A DNA stretch of 64,000 bases, from contig NZ_WHLY01000002.1 of assembly GCF_009296315.1 (NCBI RefSeq), forward strand, positions 2,046,001 to 2,110,000, given 5' to 3'. Made by a program: the position numbers and the translations under genes. The DNA comes from Salmonirosea aquatica (lineage in GTDB: Bacteria > Bacteroidota > Bacteroidia > Cytophagales > Spirosomataceae). Position 1 is the stretch's first letter; every line of letters begins with the position of its first letter. The notes under the pieces were generated by a model, which saw nothing but the letters and a program-made list of their open reading frames with translations, was not told the origin of the DNA and did not search any database. Positions 45,119-54,102 of the stretch are shown here, piece by piece.

Positions 45119-47089
45119 CTACTGAAACTTCCCTCCCTCCGTCACACCTACCCAATCATCCGTCCGAAAGGGTACGGCGGGTAGGCCGTCGGCATTAAAC
45201 AGGTTATTGTCTAGGGGCGAGTTAGCCCAGCCGAAGCGTACGGCTACGGGATCAGGTACCATCGCACTCGAAACGATCACTTTGCCATCCTGTACATAGG
45301 CTCTGGCGTATACGAAGTTTTTACTCGGTCCGGCTATCTCGAAGCCCTTGATGTAGCCGTACTTGTCACGAATGGTGATGCCGTGCTCAATATGATCGAA
45401 GGTAACAATCGCCTTACCATCTTTGAACTCCACATCCTTAACCGTAGGTCCGCTGGCTACCACATCGTCTTTCCCATAGGCCACTTTCAGCGCCGACAGC
45501 GCCAGGCGGTGGCCTACATCCTGCTTGTTGGTAGGGTGAATATCATTGGGATTGCCGATGTCGGTTGTGACGGCCATGCCGGTTTTGGGTAGGCTGAGGG
45601 TCATAGTCTGGGCTTCGCGGAGTTCGGCCCAATCGCTGCCCTGGTTACTGTTCTGGAAAGGTCCGTAGGTAGCCAACTGCACGAACAGGAAAGGAAACTC
45701 ATAGCCCCAGTCCTTGCGCCAGCTCTCGATCAGCAGCGGGAACGACTTACGGTACTGGTAGGCCCGCCCGGCGTTGCTCTCGCCCTGGTACCAGAGCGCA
45801 CCGGCGATGGTGTAGGGTACCAGCGGAGCGATCATGGCGTTGTAAATGGTGGTACCTACGTTGTTCATGAAATGATCGTAGGTACGCGGCGACTGCCAGG
45901 AAGGCATCATGCGCCACGGAGCATCCACCAGCGGAATACTGCGGCCCGCGCCCTTGACCGAAAAATCGGCGGGGGTACCCATGAACCCCATGCCAAACCA
46001 GGCAGGCTCGCGATTGGGGCCGAGTTTGATGAGCAGCGAGTTTTCGCCCGGCTTCCAGGTACCCGCGGGGAGTTTTAGTTCGATCGGGTCGTTGAAGGTA
46101 CCTTCGAACACCTTTTTATCGTTGACATAGAAATCCAGATCGCCGGTGTTTCGACCAAAATTCAGGGTCGTTTCCACATTCGCCAGTTCCGCAGGTACCT
46201 CCACCGTGCGTTGCACGTAGGCGGTACCCCGGTACCCACCAACGCCCTGCCACATCCATTGGCCTTGTGGATTTACTTTCAGTTTCCACGAGCCATAGTC
46301 AAAGCCCAGAACCAGGTACTTGCTTTCGTCTATGGATTTTATATCAAAATCAGCCGATCCGTAGGCCTGGTCGATGAGTTTCTTTTCCTGTTTCTGGCCG
46401 TCTTCATCCCACGAGCGGGCCATCGTTTTGGGGTAGTAGTTGAGTACTTCCGATTCGCTCATGGCTTTTTCGCTGATCCAGCCTTCCACCTGCGAGCCTC
46501 CCCAGGACGAATGGATCAGGCCCACGGGTACCCCCAGTTCCTGGACAATATCCCGCGCAAAAAAGTACCCTACCGCCGAGAAATCGCCCACCGTAGTCGG
46601 GGAAGCGATTTTCCAGTCGCCCGCATTCAAATCCTTCTGCGGTTCAAAGGCCAGTTCGTGTGCTACTTCAAAGTGCCGGATGGTGGGGTAGTTGGCCCGC
46701 GCCATTTCGATTTTGGCACTATCGGCATTCTTCACCCGCCACTCCATGTTCGACTGACCCGAGAGTAGCCACACCTCGCCAACCAGAATATCAGTCAGTT
46801 TTACCTCTTCTTTTTTCGATTTTATCACCAGCTCGTACGGTCCTCCGGCGGGCATGGCGGGTAGCTGGGCCATCCATTTGCCGTTGGCATCGGCCTTGGC
46901 AGATACCTTTTGCTGGTTGAAGGTCAGGTCTACTTTATCGCCTTTGGTTGCCCAGCCCCATACCTGCACGGGTTTTTCGCGCTGGAGTACCATGTGGTCG
47001 CCGAAGATGCGCGCCACTTTCAGTTGGGCCGACGCCAAGGTAACGGTGAGGAAAACAAGAAGTAGCGAGGCCGTTAGTTTCTTTCCCAT
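45119..47089 (-). CDS. Sialate O-acetylesterase-like SGNH esterase
   Basis: 656 aa from ATG 47089, where a signal peptide (KLTASLLLVFLTVTLASA) begins; the frame extends 17 codons upstream without signal character. N-terminal beta domain (FGDHMVLQREKPVQVWG), then an SGNH hydrolase split around a beta-sandwich insert: Ser in SGQSNMEW, Gly/Asn blocks HSSWGGSQVEGW and WYQGESNAG, and catalytic Asp-x-x-His in DIHPTNKQ. Removes O-acetyl groups from sialic acid or plant polysaccharides in the periplasm. Divergent from mpl. Confidence 0.88.
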   Translation of the reverse strand: MGKKLTASLLLVFLTVTLASAQLKVARIFGDHMVLQREKPVQVWGWATKGDKVDLTFNQQKVSAKADANGKWMAQLPAMPAGGPYELVIKSKKEEVKLTDILVGEVWLLSGQSNMEWRVKNADSAKIEMARANYPTIRHFEVAHELAFEPQKDLNAGDWKIASPTTVGDFSAVGYFFARDIVQELGVPVGLIHSSWGGSQVEGWISEKAMSESEVLNYYPKTMARSWDEDGQKQEKKLIDQAYGSADFDIKSIDESKYLVLGFDYGSWKLKVNPQGQWMWQGVGGYRGTAYVQRTVEVPAELANVETTLNFGRNTGDLDFYVNDKKVFEGTFNDPIELKLPAGTWKPGENSLLIKLGPNREPAWFGMGFMGTPADFSVKGAGRSIPLVDAPWRMMPSWQSPRTYDHFMNNVGTTIYNAMIAPLVPYTIAGALWYQGESNAGRAYQYRKSFPLLIESWRKDWGYEFPFLFVQLATYGPFQNSNQGSDWAELREAQTMTLSLPKTGMAVTTDIGNPNDIHPTNKQDVGHRLALSALKVAYGKDDVVASGPTVKDVEFKDGKAIVTFDHIEHGITIRDKYGYIKGFEIAGPSKNFVYARAYVQDGKVIVSSAMVPDPVAVRFGWANSPLDNNLFNADGLPAVPFRTDDWVGVTEGGKFQ

Positions 47090-47270
47090 GATGTGCTCTT
47101 TTGTATTTGATTTAAAGATACAAAGCGGTGTATCCCTCAAAATTAATCATTCTGCCTGTCCGAATCCTATGCCGTGGGATTGAAGGCCGTCTAAAAAAAA
47201 CTTCCTAACTTCGGCACTGAAAAATTTTGAATGAGGAATCCGTTTGCGTAATGCCTTCCCAATTAAAAGC

Positions 47271-48638
47271 ATGAGTCAACAAAAAATACATTTCATTTCC
47301 ATCGGCGGCAGCGTGATGCACAATCTGGCCCTCGAACTCCAGCGTAAGGGTTTCTTAGTAAGCGGTTCTGATGACGAAATCTACGAACCATCGCGCAGCC
47401 GGCTGGCCGAGCGGGATTTGCTACCCGCGGAGATGGGCTGGTTCCCTGAGAAAATCACGGCGGACCTGGATTCGGTGATTCTGGGGATGCACGCCCGCGC
47501 TGATAATCCCGAGCTCTTGCGGGCTCGCGAACTGGGACTGAATATTTATTCCTACCCCGAATTCATTTTTGAGCAAAGCATCGACAAGCAACGCGTGGTG
47601 ATTGCGGGCAGTCATGGCAAAACCACCATTACCTCCATGATCCTGCACGTGCTGCGGCATAGTCAGCGCGTGTTCAACTACCTGGTGGGCGCGCAACTCG
47701 ATGGCTTCGACACCATGGTACGGCTGGACGCCGACGCCCCGATGATCATCATCGAAGGCGACGAGTATTTTACTTCGCCCGAAGACCCGACCCCCAAATT
47801 CCTCCATTACCAGCCGCACATCGCGCTGGTGAGCGGCATCGCCTGGGATCATTTCAATGTGTACCCGACCTGGGAATCGTACGTGAAGCAGTTCGAGCTT
47901 CTGGCCGATTCGCTGCCCCGGGCGGGCGTGATGGTTTTTGACGAAACCGACAATATGCTGGATGTCATCGGCCAAAAGGAAATTACTGACGTAACCAAAA
48001 TTCCTTACGAAGCACATCGCTACAAGGTAGTCAACGGGCATACCTACCTGATTACCAAGACCCAGGGCGAGGTACCTTTGTACGTATTTGGGGAGCATAA
48101 TATGAAGAACATCAGCGGGGCCAGAGCGGTTTGCGAACGCCTGGGCGTATCGGATGAAGAATTTTACCGCGCCATCCAGACCTTTAAAGGTGCCGCCAAA
48201 CGGCTGGAACTTTTAGCCAAAGGTCCTACTACCAACGCCTACCGCGATTTTGCCCATGCCCCCTCCAAAGTAGAGGCCACTACGCAGGCCGTGAAGGAAC
48301 AGTTTCCGAAACGCAGGTTGATTGCCTGCACCGAACTCCACACGTTCAGCAGCCTGAATAAGACGTTCCTGAAGCAGTACCGCCATAAGCTGGAAGCTGC
48401 CGACGTGGCCGTGGTATTTTATAGCCCCGAAACCGTGGAGCACAAACGTCTGGAACCCATCTCGGAGGACGATATCCGGGCGGCTTTCAAACGAAACGAT
48501 CTGCTCATTTTTACCGAACCGCTGGTACTACACTCCTACCTGAAAGCGCAGAACTGGGCCAATACCAACCTGCTGATGATGAGCTCAGGTACCTTCGGCG
48601 GGCTTGATCTGAAAGCACTGGCGCAGGAGTTAGTTTAG
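47271..48638 (+). CDS. mpl: UDP-MurNAc:tripeptide ligase Mpl (murein recycling)
   Basis: 455 aa from ATG 47271 (an upstream GTG in frame is less likely). Joins recycled L-Ala-gamma-D-Glu-meso-DAP to UDP-MurNAc with ATP. Mur-ligase features: IHFISIGGSVMHNLA, the P-loop AGSHGKTTITSM, EGDEYFTSPED, SGIAWDHFNVYP and GAAKRLELL. Works with meso-DAP, in line with the DNPR motif of MurE at 62.9 kb. Divergent from the sialate esterase over a 181-bp gap. Confidence 0.93.
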   Translation: MSQQKIHFISIGGSVMHNLALELQRKGFLVSGSDDEIYEPSRSRLAERDLLPAEMGWFPEKITADLDSVILGMHARADNPELLRARELGLNIYSYPEFIFEQSIDKQRVVIAGSHGKTTITSMILHVLRHSQRVFNYLVGAQLDGFDTMVRLDADAPMIIIEGDEYFTSPEDPTPKFLHYQPHIALVSGIAWDHFNVYPTWESYVKQFELLADSLPRAGVMVFDETDNMLDVIGQKEITDVTKIPYEAHRYKVVNGHTYLITKTQGEVPLYVFGEHNMKNISGARAVCERLGVSDEEFYRAIQTFKGAAKRLELLAKGPTTNAYRDFAHAPSKVEATTQAVKEQFPKRRLIACTELHTFSSLNKTFLKQYRHKLEAADVAVVFYSPETVEHKRLEPISEDDIRAAFKRNDLLIFTEPLVLHSYLKAQNWANTNLLMMSSGTFGGLDLKALAQELV

Positions 48639-48647
48639 GGAGGAAAT

Positions 48648-48826
48648 AGTACAGGAGTTTAGGAGTACAAAAGTTCAATAGTGCCTAGGTGCAGGAGCCT
48701 TAGGACAATAACGTACATTTTTCTGGTTACCAACCACTTAACTATCCCCTAACATCAGCAAATACAGTATTCAAATTCCCTACACTTAAATGCTTCTGTA
48801 CTCAGGTACTTTTGTACTCCTGTACT
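48648..48826. repeat. Inverted pair of degenerate 8-bp arrays (AGTACNNN), copy A
   Basis: Left arm, plus strand, exact 8-bp register from 48648: AGTACAGG, AGTTTAGG, AGTACAAA, AGTTCAAT, AGTGCCTA, GGTGCAGG, AGCCTTAG. Right arm reads on the minus strand from 48826 back to 48795: AGTACAGG, AGTACAAA, AGTACCTG, AGTACAGA. The arms face each other across ~90 bp, in the gap between mpl and the LOG gene. Confidence 0.75.
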
Positions 48827-48861
48827 TATTAATAAACACCTCACTACTCACCAACTCAAAC

Positions 48862-49458
48862 ATGAAATCCATTGTCGTGTACTGCGGGTCGAACCCTGGC
48901 AAAAAAACCATCTATCAGGAAGTAGCCTACGCGCTGGGAAAACAACTGGCCGAACGGCAGATCAAGGTTGTGTATGGCGGTGGTAATCTGGGCCTGATGG
49001 GTAGGGTAGCCGACGGAGCACTCGAGAACGGCGGCGACGTGATCGGCATTATCCCCAATTTCCTGGCAAAACTCGAGGTAGCCCACAAGACTCTCACCGA
49101 CCTGGAATTCGTGGATACCATGCACGAGCGCAAGGCCCGCATGGTGGCACTGTCGGACGGGGTACTTGTGCTGCCCGGTGGCTACGGTACCCTGGACGAG
49201 CTGTTTGAGATTCTGGCGTGGTCGCAATTGCGGCTCTTCCACGGCCCGGTGGGGGTACTTAATGTCAATGGTTTCTATGACCACCTGATTGCGCACGCGG
49301 ATAAGATGACAGAAGAAGGTTTTCTGCGTCCCGAAAACCGCGCTTTGATGCTGGTAGCTGAAACCGGAGAGGAATTGCTAGAGAAAATGGAGGAGTTCTT
49401 TCGGCAAAACTCAGAAAATAAGCCACTCGACCATACGTTGTATGTATCGAAATCATGA
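48862..49458 (+). CDS. LOG-family nucleoside 5'-monophosphate phosphoribohydrolase
   Basis: 198 aa from ATG 48862; an in-frame start at 48790 lies within the repeat array and is rejected. Motifs: VYCGSNPG, GGGNLGLMG, and the catalytic PGGYGTLDE with the preceding MHERKARM, the hallmark of LONELY GUY enzymes that release ribose phosphate from nucleotides (cytokinin activation in plants; nucleotide salvage role in bacteria). Cytosolic. Ends 26 bp before the OmpA-family gene. Confidence 0.9.
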   Translation: MKSIVVYCGSNPGKKTIYQEVAYALGKQLAERQIKVVYGGGNLGLMGRVADGALENGGDVIGIIPNFLAKLEVAHKTLTDLEFVDTMHERKARMVALSDGVLVLPGGYGTLDELFEILAWSQLRLFHGPVGVLNVNGFYDHLIAHADKMTEEGFLRPENRALMLVAETGEELLEKMEEFFRQNSENKPLDHTLYVSKS

Positions 49459-49484
49459 CGGGGCCGCTCGAGCGGTTATGAATT

Positions 49485-51095
49485 ATGAATGATAAGATTT
49501 TGATCCGAAACTTACTAGCCACCCTTTTTTTGCTGATTGCAATCGCCAGTCATCCCTACGCCCAGACTGGGAAAATCGAAAATCTGGGCAAGGCCATCAA
49601 CACAGAATACAACGAGATTGCCCCCGTCATTTCGCCCGACGGGCAGACTCTCTACTTTTCGCGGATCAGCCATCCCCAGAATTCATTTGGCGAAAAAGGA
49701 AGTCAGGACATCTGGTTTGCCGAGAGTGTCAATAACATGTGGGGCATGGCGCGCCGCCTGCCTGCTCCCATTAACAAGGAAGAATACAACAGCCTGTACA
49801 GCATCACGCCTGATGGCAACACCATTCTGATCAAAGGTGCCTACGCCAACGGGCGCTACGAAACGCGGGGCTTTTCCACGAGTCAGCGGCTAGCCCGGGG
49901 CTGGTCGCCGCCACAGAAGCTGGATATTCCGGGCTACGAGAAAATGAGCAAGGGGCAGTTTGACTGTGGGGTACTTTCCAACGATGGCAAGGTTCTGGTC
50001 ATGTCGTTTAGCGAAAAGAAAAACAGCAAGCAAGACGACATCTACGTGAGTTTCAAGCAGAAAAATGGCTCGTGGACCAAGCCTGAAAACCTGGGGCCGG
50101 AAATCAACACCGATGATTTTACCGAAACCACCCCGTTCCTGGCGGCCGATGGTTATACGATCTATTTTTCCAGCGACCGCCCCGGCGGGCAGGGTAGCAA
50201 CGACATTTATTATAGCAAACGCATCGACAAATCCTGGAAGCGCTGGTCGCGGCCCGTCAATCTCGGCCCGGCGGTCAATACCGATGGCTATGATGCCTAC
50301 TACACAGTGTCGGCTTTGGGCGATTACGCCTACATGACTTCTTTTAAAGAAACCATCGGCAAGGGCGACGTAGTACGCATCAAGCTAGATAGCGGTGGCG
50401 AAGGCAAGGATACCACCAATGCCACGCAACCCGTGGCGCCCGCGCCCGATCCGGTGGTGATCATCAGCGGCAAAGTGATTGACTCAAAAACCGGCAAACC
50501 TGTGGTAGCGACAATCATCTACGAAGATATGGCCAACGGCGAAGAGGCGGGTACTGCCACGACCAATCCGCTGACCGGCGAGTATAAGATTGTGGTACCT
50601 TACGGCAAAAAGTACAGCATGCGGGCCGTGGCCCCCAATTTCATCGCTGAGGGCGAAAACGTGGATCTGACCGATTCGGTGACGGCTTTGCAGGGAAAGG
50701 GTTTCCGGACCATTGCCAATAAGTCGCTAAAACTGATACCCATCGAAGCGGGACAGATCGTGCGGCTGAACAACATTTCGTTTGAGTTTGCCAAAGCTAC
50801 CCTGCGCCCCGAATCATTCCCTGAACTTGACCGCATTGCGCTCACCATGACCGAAAACGCGAAGTTGTCAATCGAATTGGGAGGCCATACCGACAATGTG
50901 GGTACCGATGCTGCCAACCTCAAACTTTCGCAGGATCGCGCCGATACCGTCCGCGAGTACCTCATCGGCAAAGGCATCGAGCCCGACCGCGTGGCTAGCA
51001 AAGGCTACGGCGAAGCCCGCCCCATCGCCACCAACGACACGCCCGAGGGCCAGGCCGCCAACCGTCGGGTAGAGTTCACGATTCTGACGAAGTAG
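49485..51095 (+). CDS. OmpA-family protein with PD40 propeller
   Basis: 536 aa. Signal peptide ending YAQ, then a PD40/WD40-like beta-propeller (~25-310: ISPDGQTLYFS, SNDGKVLVMS, ADGYTIYFSSDRPGGQGSNDIYYS), a carboxypeptidase-regulatory-like domain (~325-420) and a C-terminal OmpA peptidoglycan-binding domain (~425-536, GGHTDNVG and NRRVEF). The layout resembles T9SS-associated PorE-type proteins but lacks an N-terminal TPR. It anchors to the wall from the outer membrane or periplasm. Confidence 0.88.
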   Translation: MNDKILIRNLLATLFLLIAIASHPYAQTGKIENLGKAINTEYNEIAPVISPDGQTLYFSRISHPQNSFGEKGSQDIWFAESVNNMWGMARRLPAPINKEEYNSLYSITPDGNTILIKGAYANGRYETRGFSTSQRLARGWSPPQKLDIPGYEKMSKGQFDCGVLSNDGKVLVMSFSEKKNSKQDDIYVSFKQKNGSWTKPENLGPEINTDDFTETTPFLAADGYTIYFSSDRPGGQGSNDIYYSKRIDKSWKRWSRPVNLGPAVNTDGYDAYYTVSALGDYAYMTSFKETIGKGDVVRIKLDSGGEGKDTTNATQPVAPAPDPVVIISGKVIDSKTGKPVVATIIYEDMANGEEAGTATTNPLTGEYKIVVPYGKKYSMRAVAPNFIAEGENVDLTDSVTALQGKGFRTIANKSLKLIPIEAGQIVRLNNISFEFAKATLRPESFPELDRIALTMTENAKLSIELGGHTDNVGTDAANLKLSQDRADTVREYLIGKGIEPDRVASKGYGEARPIATNDTPEGQAANRRVEFTILTK

Positions 51096-51255
51096 GTTTG
51101 CAATACGGTCGAATAGATGTTTCTGCATCCTGCCTGTTTGTCGAATAGTAGTACGCCGCAACTGGCTATATACTATGGAGGAAGGCTTCACGACCTTTCA
51201 ACTTGAAACCCAAATACCACGTTAGGTAAACCAAATTCAACAATACTATTTACAC

Positions 51256-52986
51256 ATGATTCAAGAAGAAACCCCTACCCTACCCCAACGCCACGCCCGC
51301 CCGTTCATAGGCGAAGAAATACAACTTACTAGTTGGGAGGATGTCCTGCCTTTCTACGAAAATCTCAAAAACCGTGAGATCACCACTGCCGCCGAACTGC
51401 GGCAGTGGTTCCTCGATCGCAGCGAGCTGGAGTCCTACCTTTCCGAGAATTTTGCCTGGCGCTACATCCGCCAAACCTGCGACACGGCCAATGAGGAGTT
51501 GATTCAGGCGCTGCAATTCTTTATCAGCGAGATTCAGCCCAAACTGGCCGTATATAGTAATGATCTGGACAAAAAAGCGACCGAAAGTACCTTTCTTCAG
51601 GAACTGACCGATCAGGGCTTCGACATCACGATCCGCAGCATGTTGAAGGCCATCGAGATTTTCCGCGAGGAGAATGTACCCCTCCAAACCCAACTCCAGA
51701 CCGAAGAGCGCAAGTACGGAGCCATCGCCGGCGCCATGACCGTGACGCTCGACGGGGAAGAAATGACCCTGCAAAAAGCCGGTGACCGCCTGCAAAGTGC
51801 CGACCGCGCCGTGCGCGAGGAAGCCTGGCGGGCCATTATGGAGCGCCGTTATCAGGATCACGAAAAGCTGGACGAACTGATGAATACGCTCGTCAGACTC
51901 CGTGACCAGGTAGGCCGCAATGCTGGCTTTGCCAACTACCGCGACTACATGTTTGCCGCTATGGGACGCTTCGACTACACGCCACAGGATTGTTTCGATT
52001 TCCACGAAGCGGTGCACGAAGCCGTAGTACCTATGCTGAACCAGATGGCACAGGCCCGTAAAGACACCCTACAGGTAGACGCGCTGCGCCCTTGGGATAA
52101 TAAGGTAGATCCGCAGGGACGCCTGCCACTCAAGCCTTTTGCCAGCGGACAGGAACTCCTGGAAAAAACGATCCGGTGCTTCACCCGCCTCGACCCTTTC
52201 CTGGGCGACTGCCTGCGGATCATGAAAAGCATGGGACACCTGGACCTGGAATCGCGGAAGGGGAAAGCACCGGGCGGCTATAATTATCCGCTGGATGAGA
52301 TCGGGGTACCCTTCATTTTTATGAATGCCACTTCCAACCTGCGCGACATGGTGACGCTGCTGCACGAAGGCGGACACGCCGTGCATTCGCTCGTCACGCG
52401 TGATCTGACGCTCAATAGTTTCAAGCATACCCCCGCCGAGGTAGCCGAGCTGGCTTCCATGTCGATGGAATTACTGACGATGGATTATTGGGATGAGTTC
52501 TTTGACAATGAGGAAGACCTGCGCCGGGCCAAAATCGAGCATCTGGAATCCATCATCGAAACGTTGCCGTGGGTGGCTACTATTGACAAGTTCCAGCACC
52601 GGATGTACGAGCATCCCGACCATACGGCGGAACATCGCTCCGTGGCCTGGACGCATATTTATCGGCAATTCAACGACTCGGTGACGGATTGGACGGATTT
52701 GGAAAAATACCGGGCGTACCTCTGGCAGCGGCAATTGCACTTGTATGAGGTACCCTTCTATTATATCGAATACGGCATTGCGCAACTCGGCGCGATCGGA
52801 GTCTGGAAAAACTACCGCGAAAATCCCGCGCAGGGATTACAGGGGTACCTTGATGCCCTGAAACTGGGCTACACGGCGCCCATCGGCAAAATTTACGAAG
52901 CCGCCCGGGTACCCTTTGATTTTTCCAAAGCGCACATTACGGAGTTGATGAATTTTGTGCGGGACGAGTTGGAGGCGTTGCGGTAA
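51256..52986 (+). CDS. pepF: M3B-family oligoendopeptidase (PepF-like)
   Basis: 576 aa, normal length for the family. The zinc motif HEGGHAVHS (HExxH) is near residue 373, and a downstream Glu ligand is provided by LASMSMELLTM. Cleaves short peptides in the cytosol; no signal peptide. The start ATG 51256 follows 160 bp without features. A hairpin follows the stop by 10 bp. Confidence 0.9.
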   Translation: MIQEETPTLPQRHARPFIGEEIQLTSWEDVLPFYENLKNREITTAAELRQWFLDRSELESYLSENFAWRYIRQTCDTANEELIQALQFFISEIQPKLAVYSNDLDKKATESTFLQELTDQGFDITIRSMLKAIEIFREENVPLQTQLQTEERKYGAIAGAMTVTLDGEEMTLQKAGDRLQSADRAVREEAWRAIMERRYQDHEKLDELMNTLVRLRDQVGRNAGFANYRDYMFAAMGRFDYTPQDCFDFHEAVHEAVVPMLNQMAQARKDTLQVDALRPWDNKVDPQGRLPLKPFASGQELLEKTIRCFTRLDPFLGDCLRIMKSMGHLDLESRKGKAPGGYNYPLDEIGVPFIFMNATSNLRDMVTLLHEGGHAVHSLVTRDLTLNSFKHTPAEVAELASMSMELLTMDYWDEFFDNEEDLRRAKIEHLESIIETLPWVATIDKFQHRMYEHPDHTAEHRSVAWTHIYRQFNDSVTDWTDLEKYRAYLWQRQLHLYEVPFYYIEYGIAQLGAIGVWKNYRENPAQGLQGYLDALKLGYTAPIGKIYEAARVPFDFSKAHITELMNFVRDELEALR

Positions 52987-52996
52987 GAATTTGGCA

Positions 52997-53027
52997 GATT
53001 TGACAACTTTTTAAAAGTTGTCAAATC
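52997..53027 (+). terminator. Inverted repeat after the oligoendopeptidase
   Basis: GATTTGACAACTTTT (52997-53011) and AAAAGTTGTCAAATC (53013-53027) form a perfect 15-bp inverted repeat. Likely a terminator; it also lies next to the R-M promoter and could be regulatory. Confidence 0.6.
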
Positions 53028-53040
53028 TCGTTCACTCTAA

Positions 53041-53066
53041 TTGTAAAGGGAAAACCCTTACCTTTA
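53041..53066 (+). promoter_or_regulatory. Possible promoter of the restriction-modification genes
   Basis: TTG at 53041 and TACCTTTA at 53059-53066 (one mismatch to TAnnTTTG) with slightly short spacing. The expected start falls at about the ATG (53071), which would make a leaderless mRNA. Confidence 0.3.
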
Positions 53067-53070
53067 AAAC

Positions 53071-54102
53071 ATGGAATATTGGGAAGAAATAAATGAAAGG
53101 TTGCGACCTTGGGTGGACACCGACCTGAATAAAACGGTACTTGATCTTTTTGCTGGTTGTGGAGGACTTTCACTGGGTTTCGAAGCCAATGGTTTTAAAA
53201 CTATAGGTTACGAAATGGATGTAAACGCTGCCAATACTTATAACAAAAACCTTCTGGGAAATTGCTTTGCTGAAAAACTGACGACAGATTCCCATTACCC
53301 TAAAGCGGACATTATTATCGGCGGTCCTCCGTGCCAGCCGTTTAGTGTGGGTGGCAAGCAACTCGGGCTGAAAGATTCCCGTGATGGGTTCCCAATTTTC
53401 TTGGAGGCGGTAAAATCGCTTGATCCTGAAGTATTACTTTTTGAAAACGTCCGAGGGATGCTTTATAAAAACAAGTGGTATCTCCGGGAGGTGATCGAAG
53501 AGTTAGAAGGTCTAGGTTATTTTATAAATTACTCCTTACTGAACGCTCTGGACTATGAAGTTCCCCAAAATAGAGAGAGAGTCATTGTAATAGGTTCAAA
53601 ACGAAAAATCAATTTACCCCGGAAAGTAAATCGGAAGATAACTGCGGGACAAGCTCTTGGAGCAATGGCTTATCAATTCCAAGACGATTCCAAGTTTCTT
53701 AATGAATCGATGGATCGATATGTCGCCAACTATGAGAAAGCCTCAAAATGTGTCAATCCCCGTGACTTATACCTTGACCGTCCTGCTCGCACTTTGACGT
53801 GCCGGAATTTGGCGGGCTCTACCGGTGACATGCACCGCGTAAAGCTACATGACGGGAGAAGAAGGAGAATAACCGTTCGAGAGGCCGCTAGACTACAAAG
53901 CTTCCCGGATTGGTTTGAGTTTACAGGCAGTGAAACCAACCAGTACAACCAAATCGGAAATGCTGTTGCTCCGTATTTTGCCTATCATCTTGCTCTAAAT
54001 ATTAAGAATCATCTGTTAGAGAAGCAAGAAAGTCGGCATCATACGTCAGAGAACGAACAACTTAATTTATTCGGCAGTGAAGCAATATATCAATCTAGAT
54101 GA
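53071..54102 (+). CDS. DNA (cytosine-5) methyltransferase of an R-M system
   Basis: 343 aa. Motifs in family order: I DLFAGCGGLSLGFE, IV GGPPCQPFS (catalytic Cys near residue 89), VI ENVRG, VIII QNRERV, then a short target-recognition region (~190-255) and motif X with NQIGNAVAP. Methylates C5 of cytosine in the system's target. The nuclease gene starts inside its end (26-bp overlap). AT-rich relative to the genome, suggesting acquisition. Confidence 0.93.
   Translation: MEYWEEINERLRPWVDTDLNKTVLDLFAGCGGLSLGFEANGFKTIGYEMDVNAANTYNKNLLGNCFAEKLTTDSHYPKADIIIGGPPCQPFSVGGKQLGLKDSRDGFPIFLEAVKSLDPEVLLFENVRGMLYKNKWYLREVIEELEGLGYFINYSLLNALDYEVPQNRERVIVIGSKRKINLPRKVNRKITAGQALGAMAYQFQDDSKFLNESMDRYVANYEKASKCVNPRDLYLDRPARTLTCRNLAGSTGDMHRVKLHDGRRRRITVREAARLQSFPDWFEFTGSETNQYNQIGNAVAPYFAYHLALNIKNHLLEKQESRHHTSENEQLNLFGSEAIYQSR

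Noticed and set aside
49463-49474. Perfect 12-bp palindrome CCGCTCGAGCGG before the OmpA gene
   Set aside because: No loop, no T tract and single occurrence; too short to claim a regulatory site.
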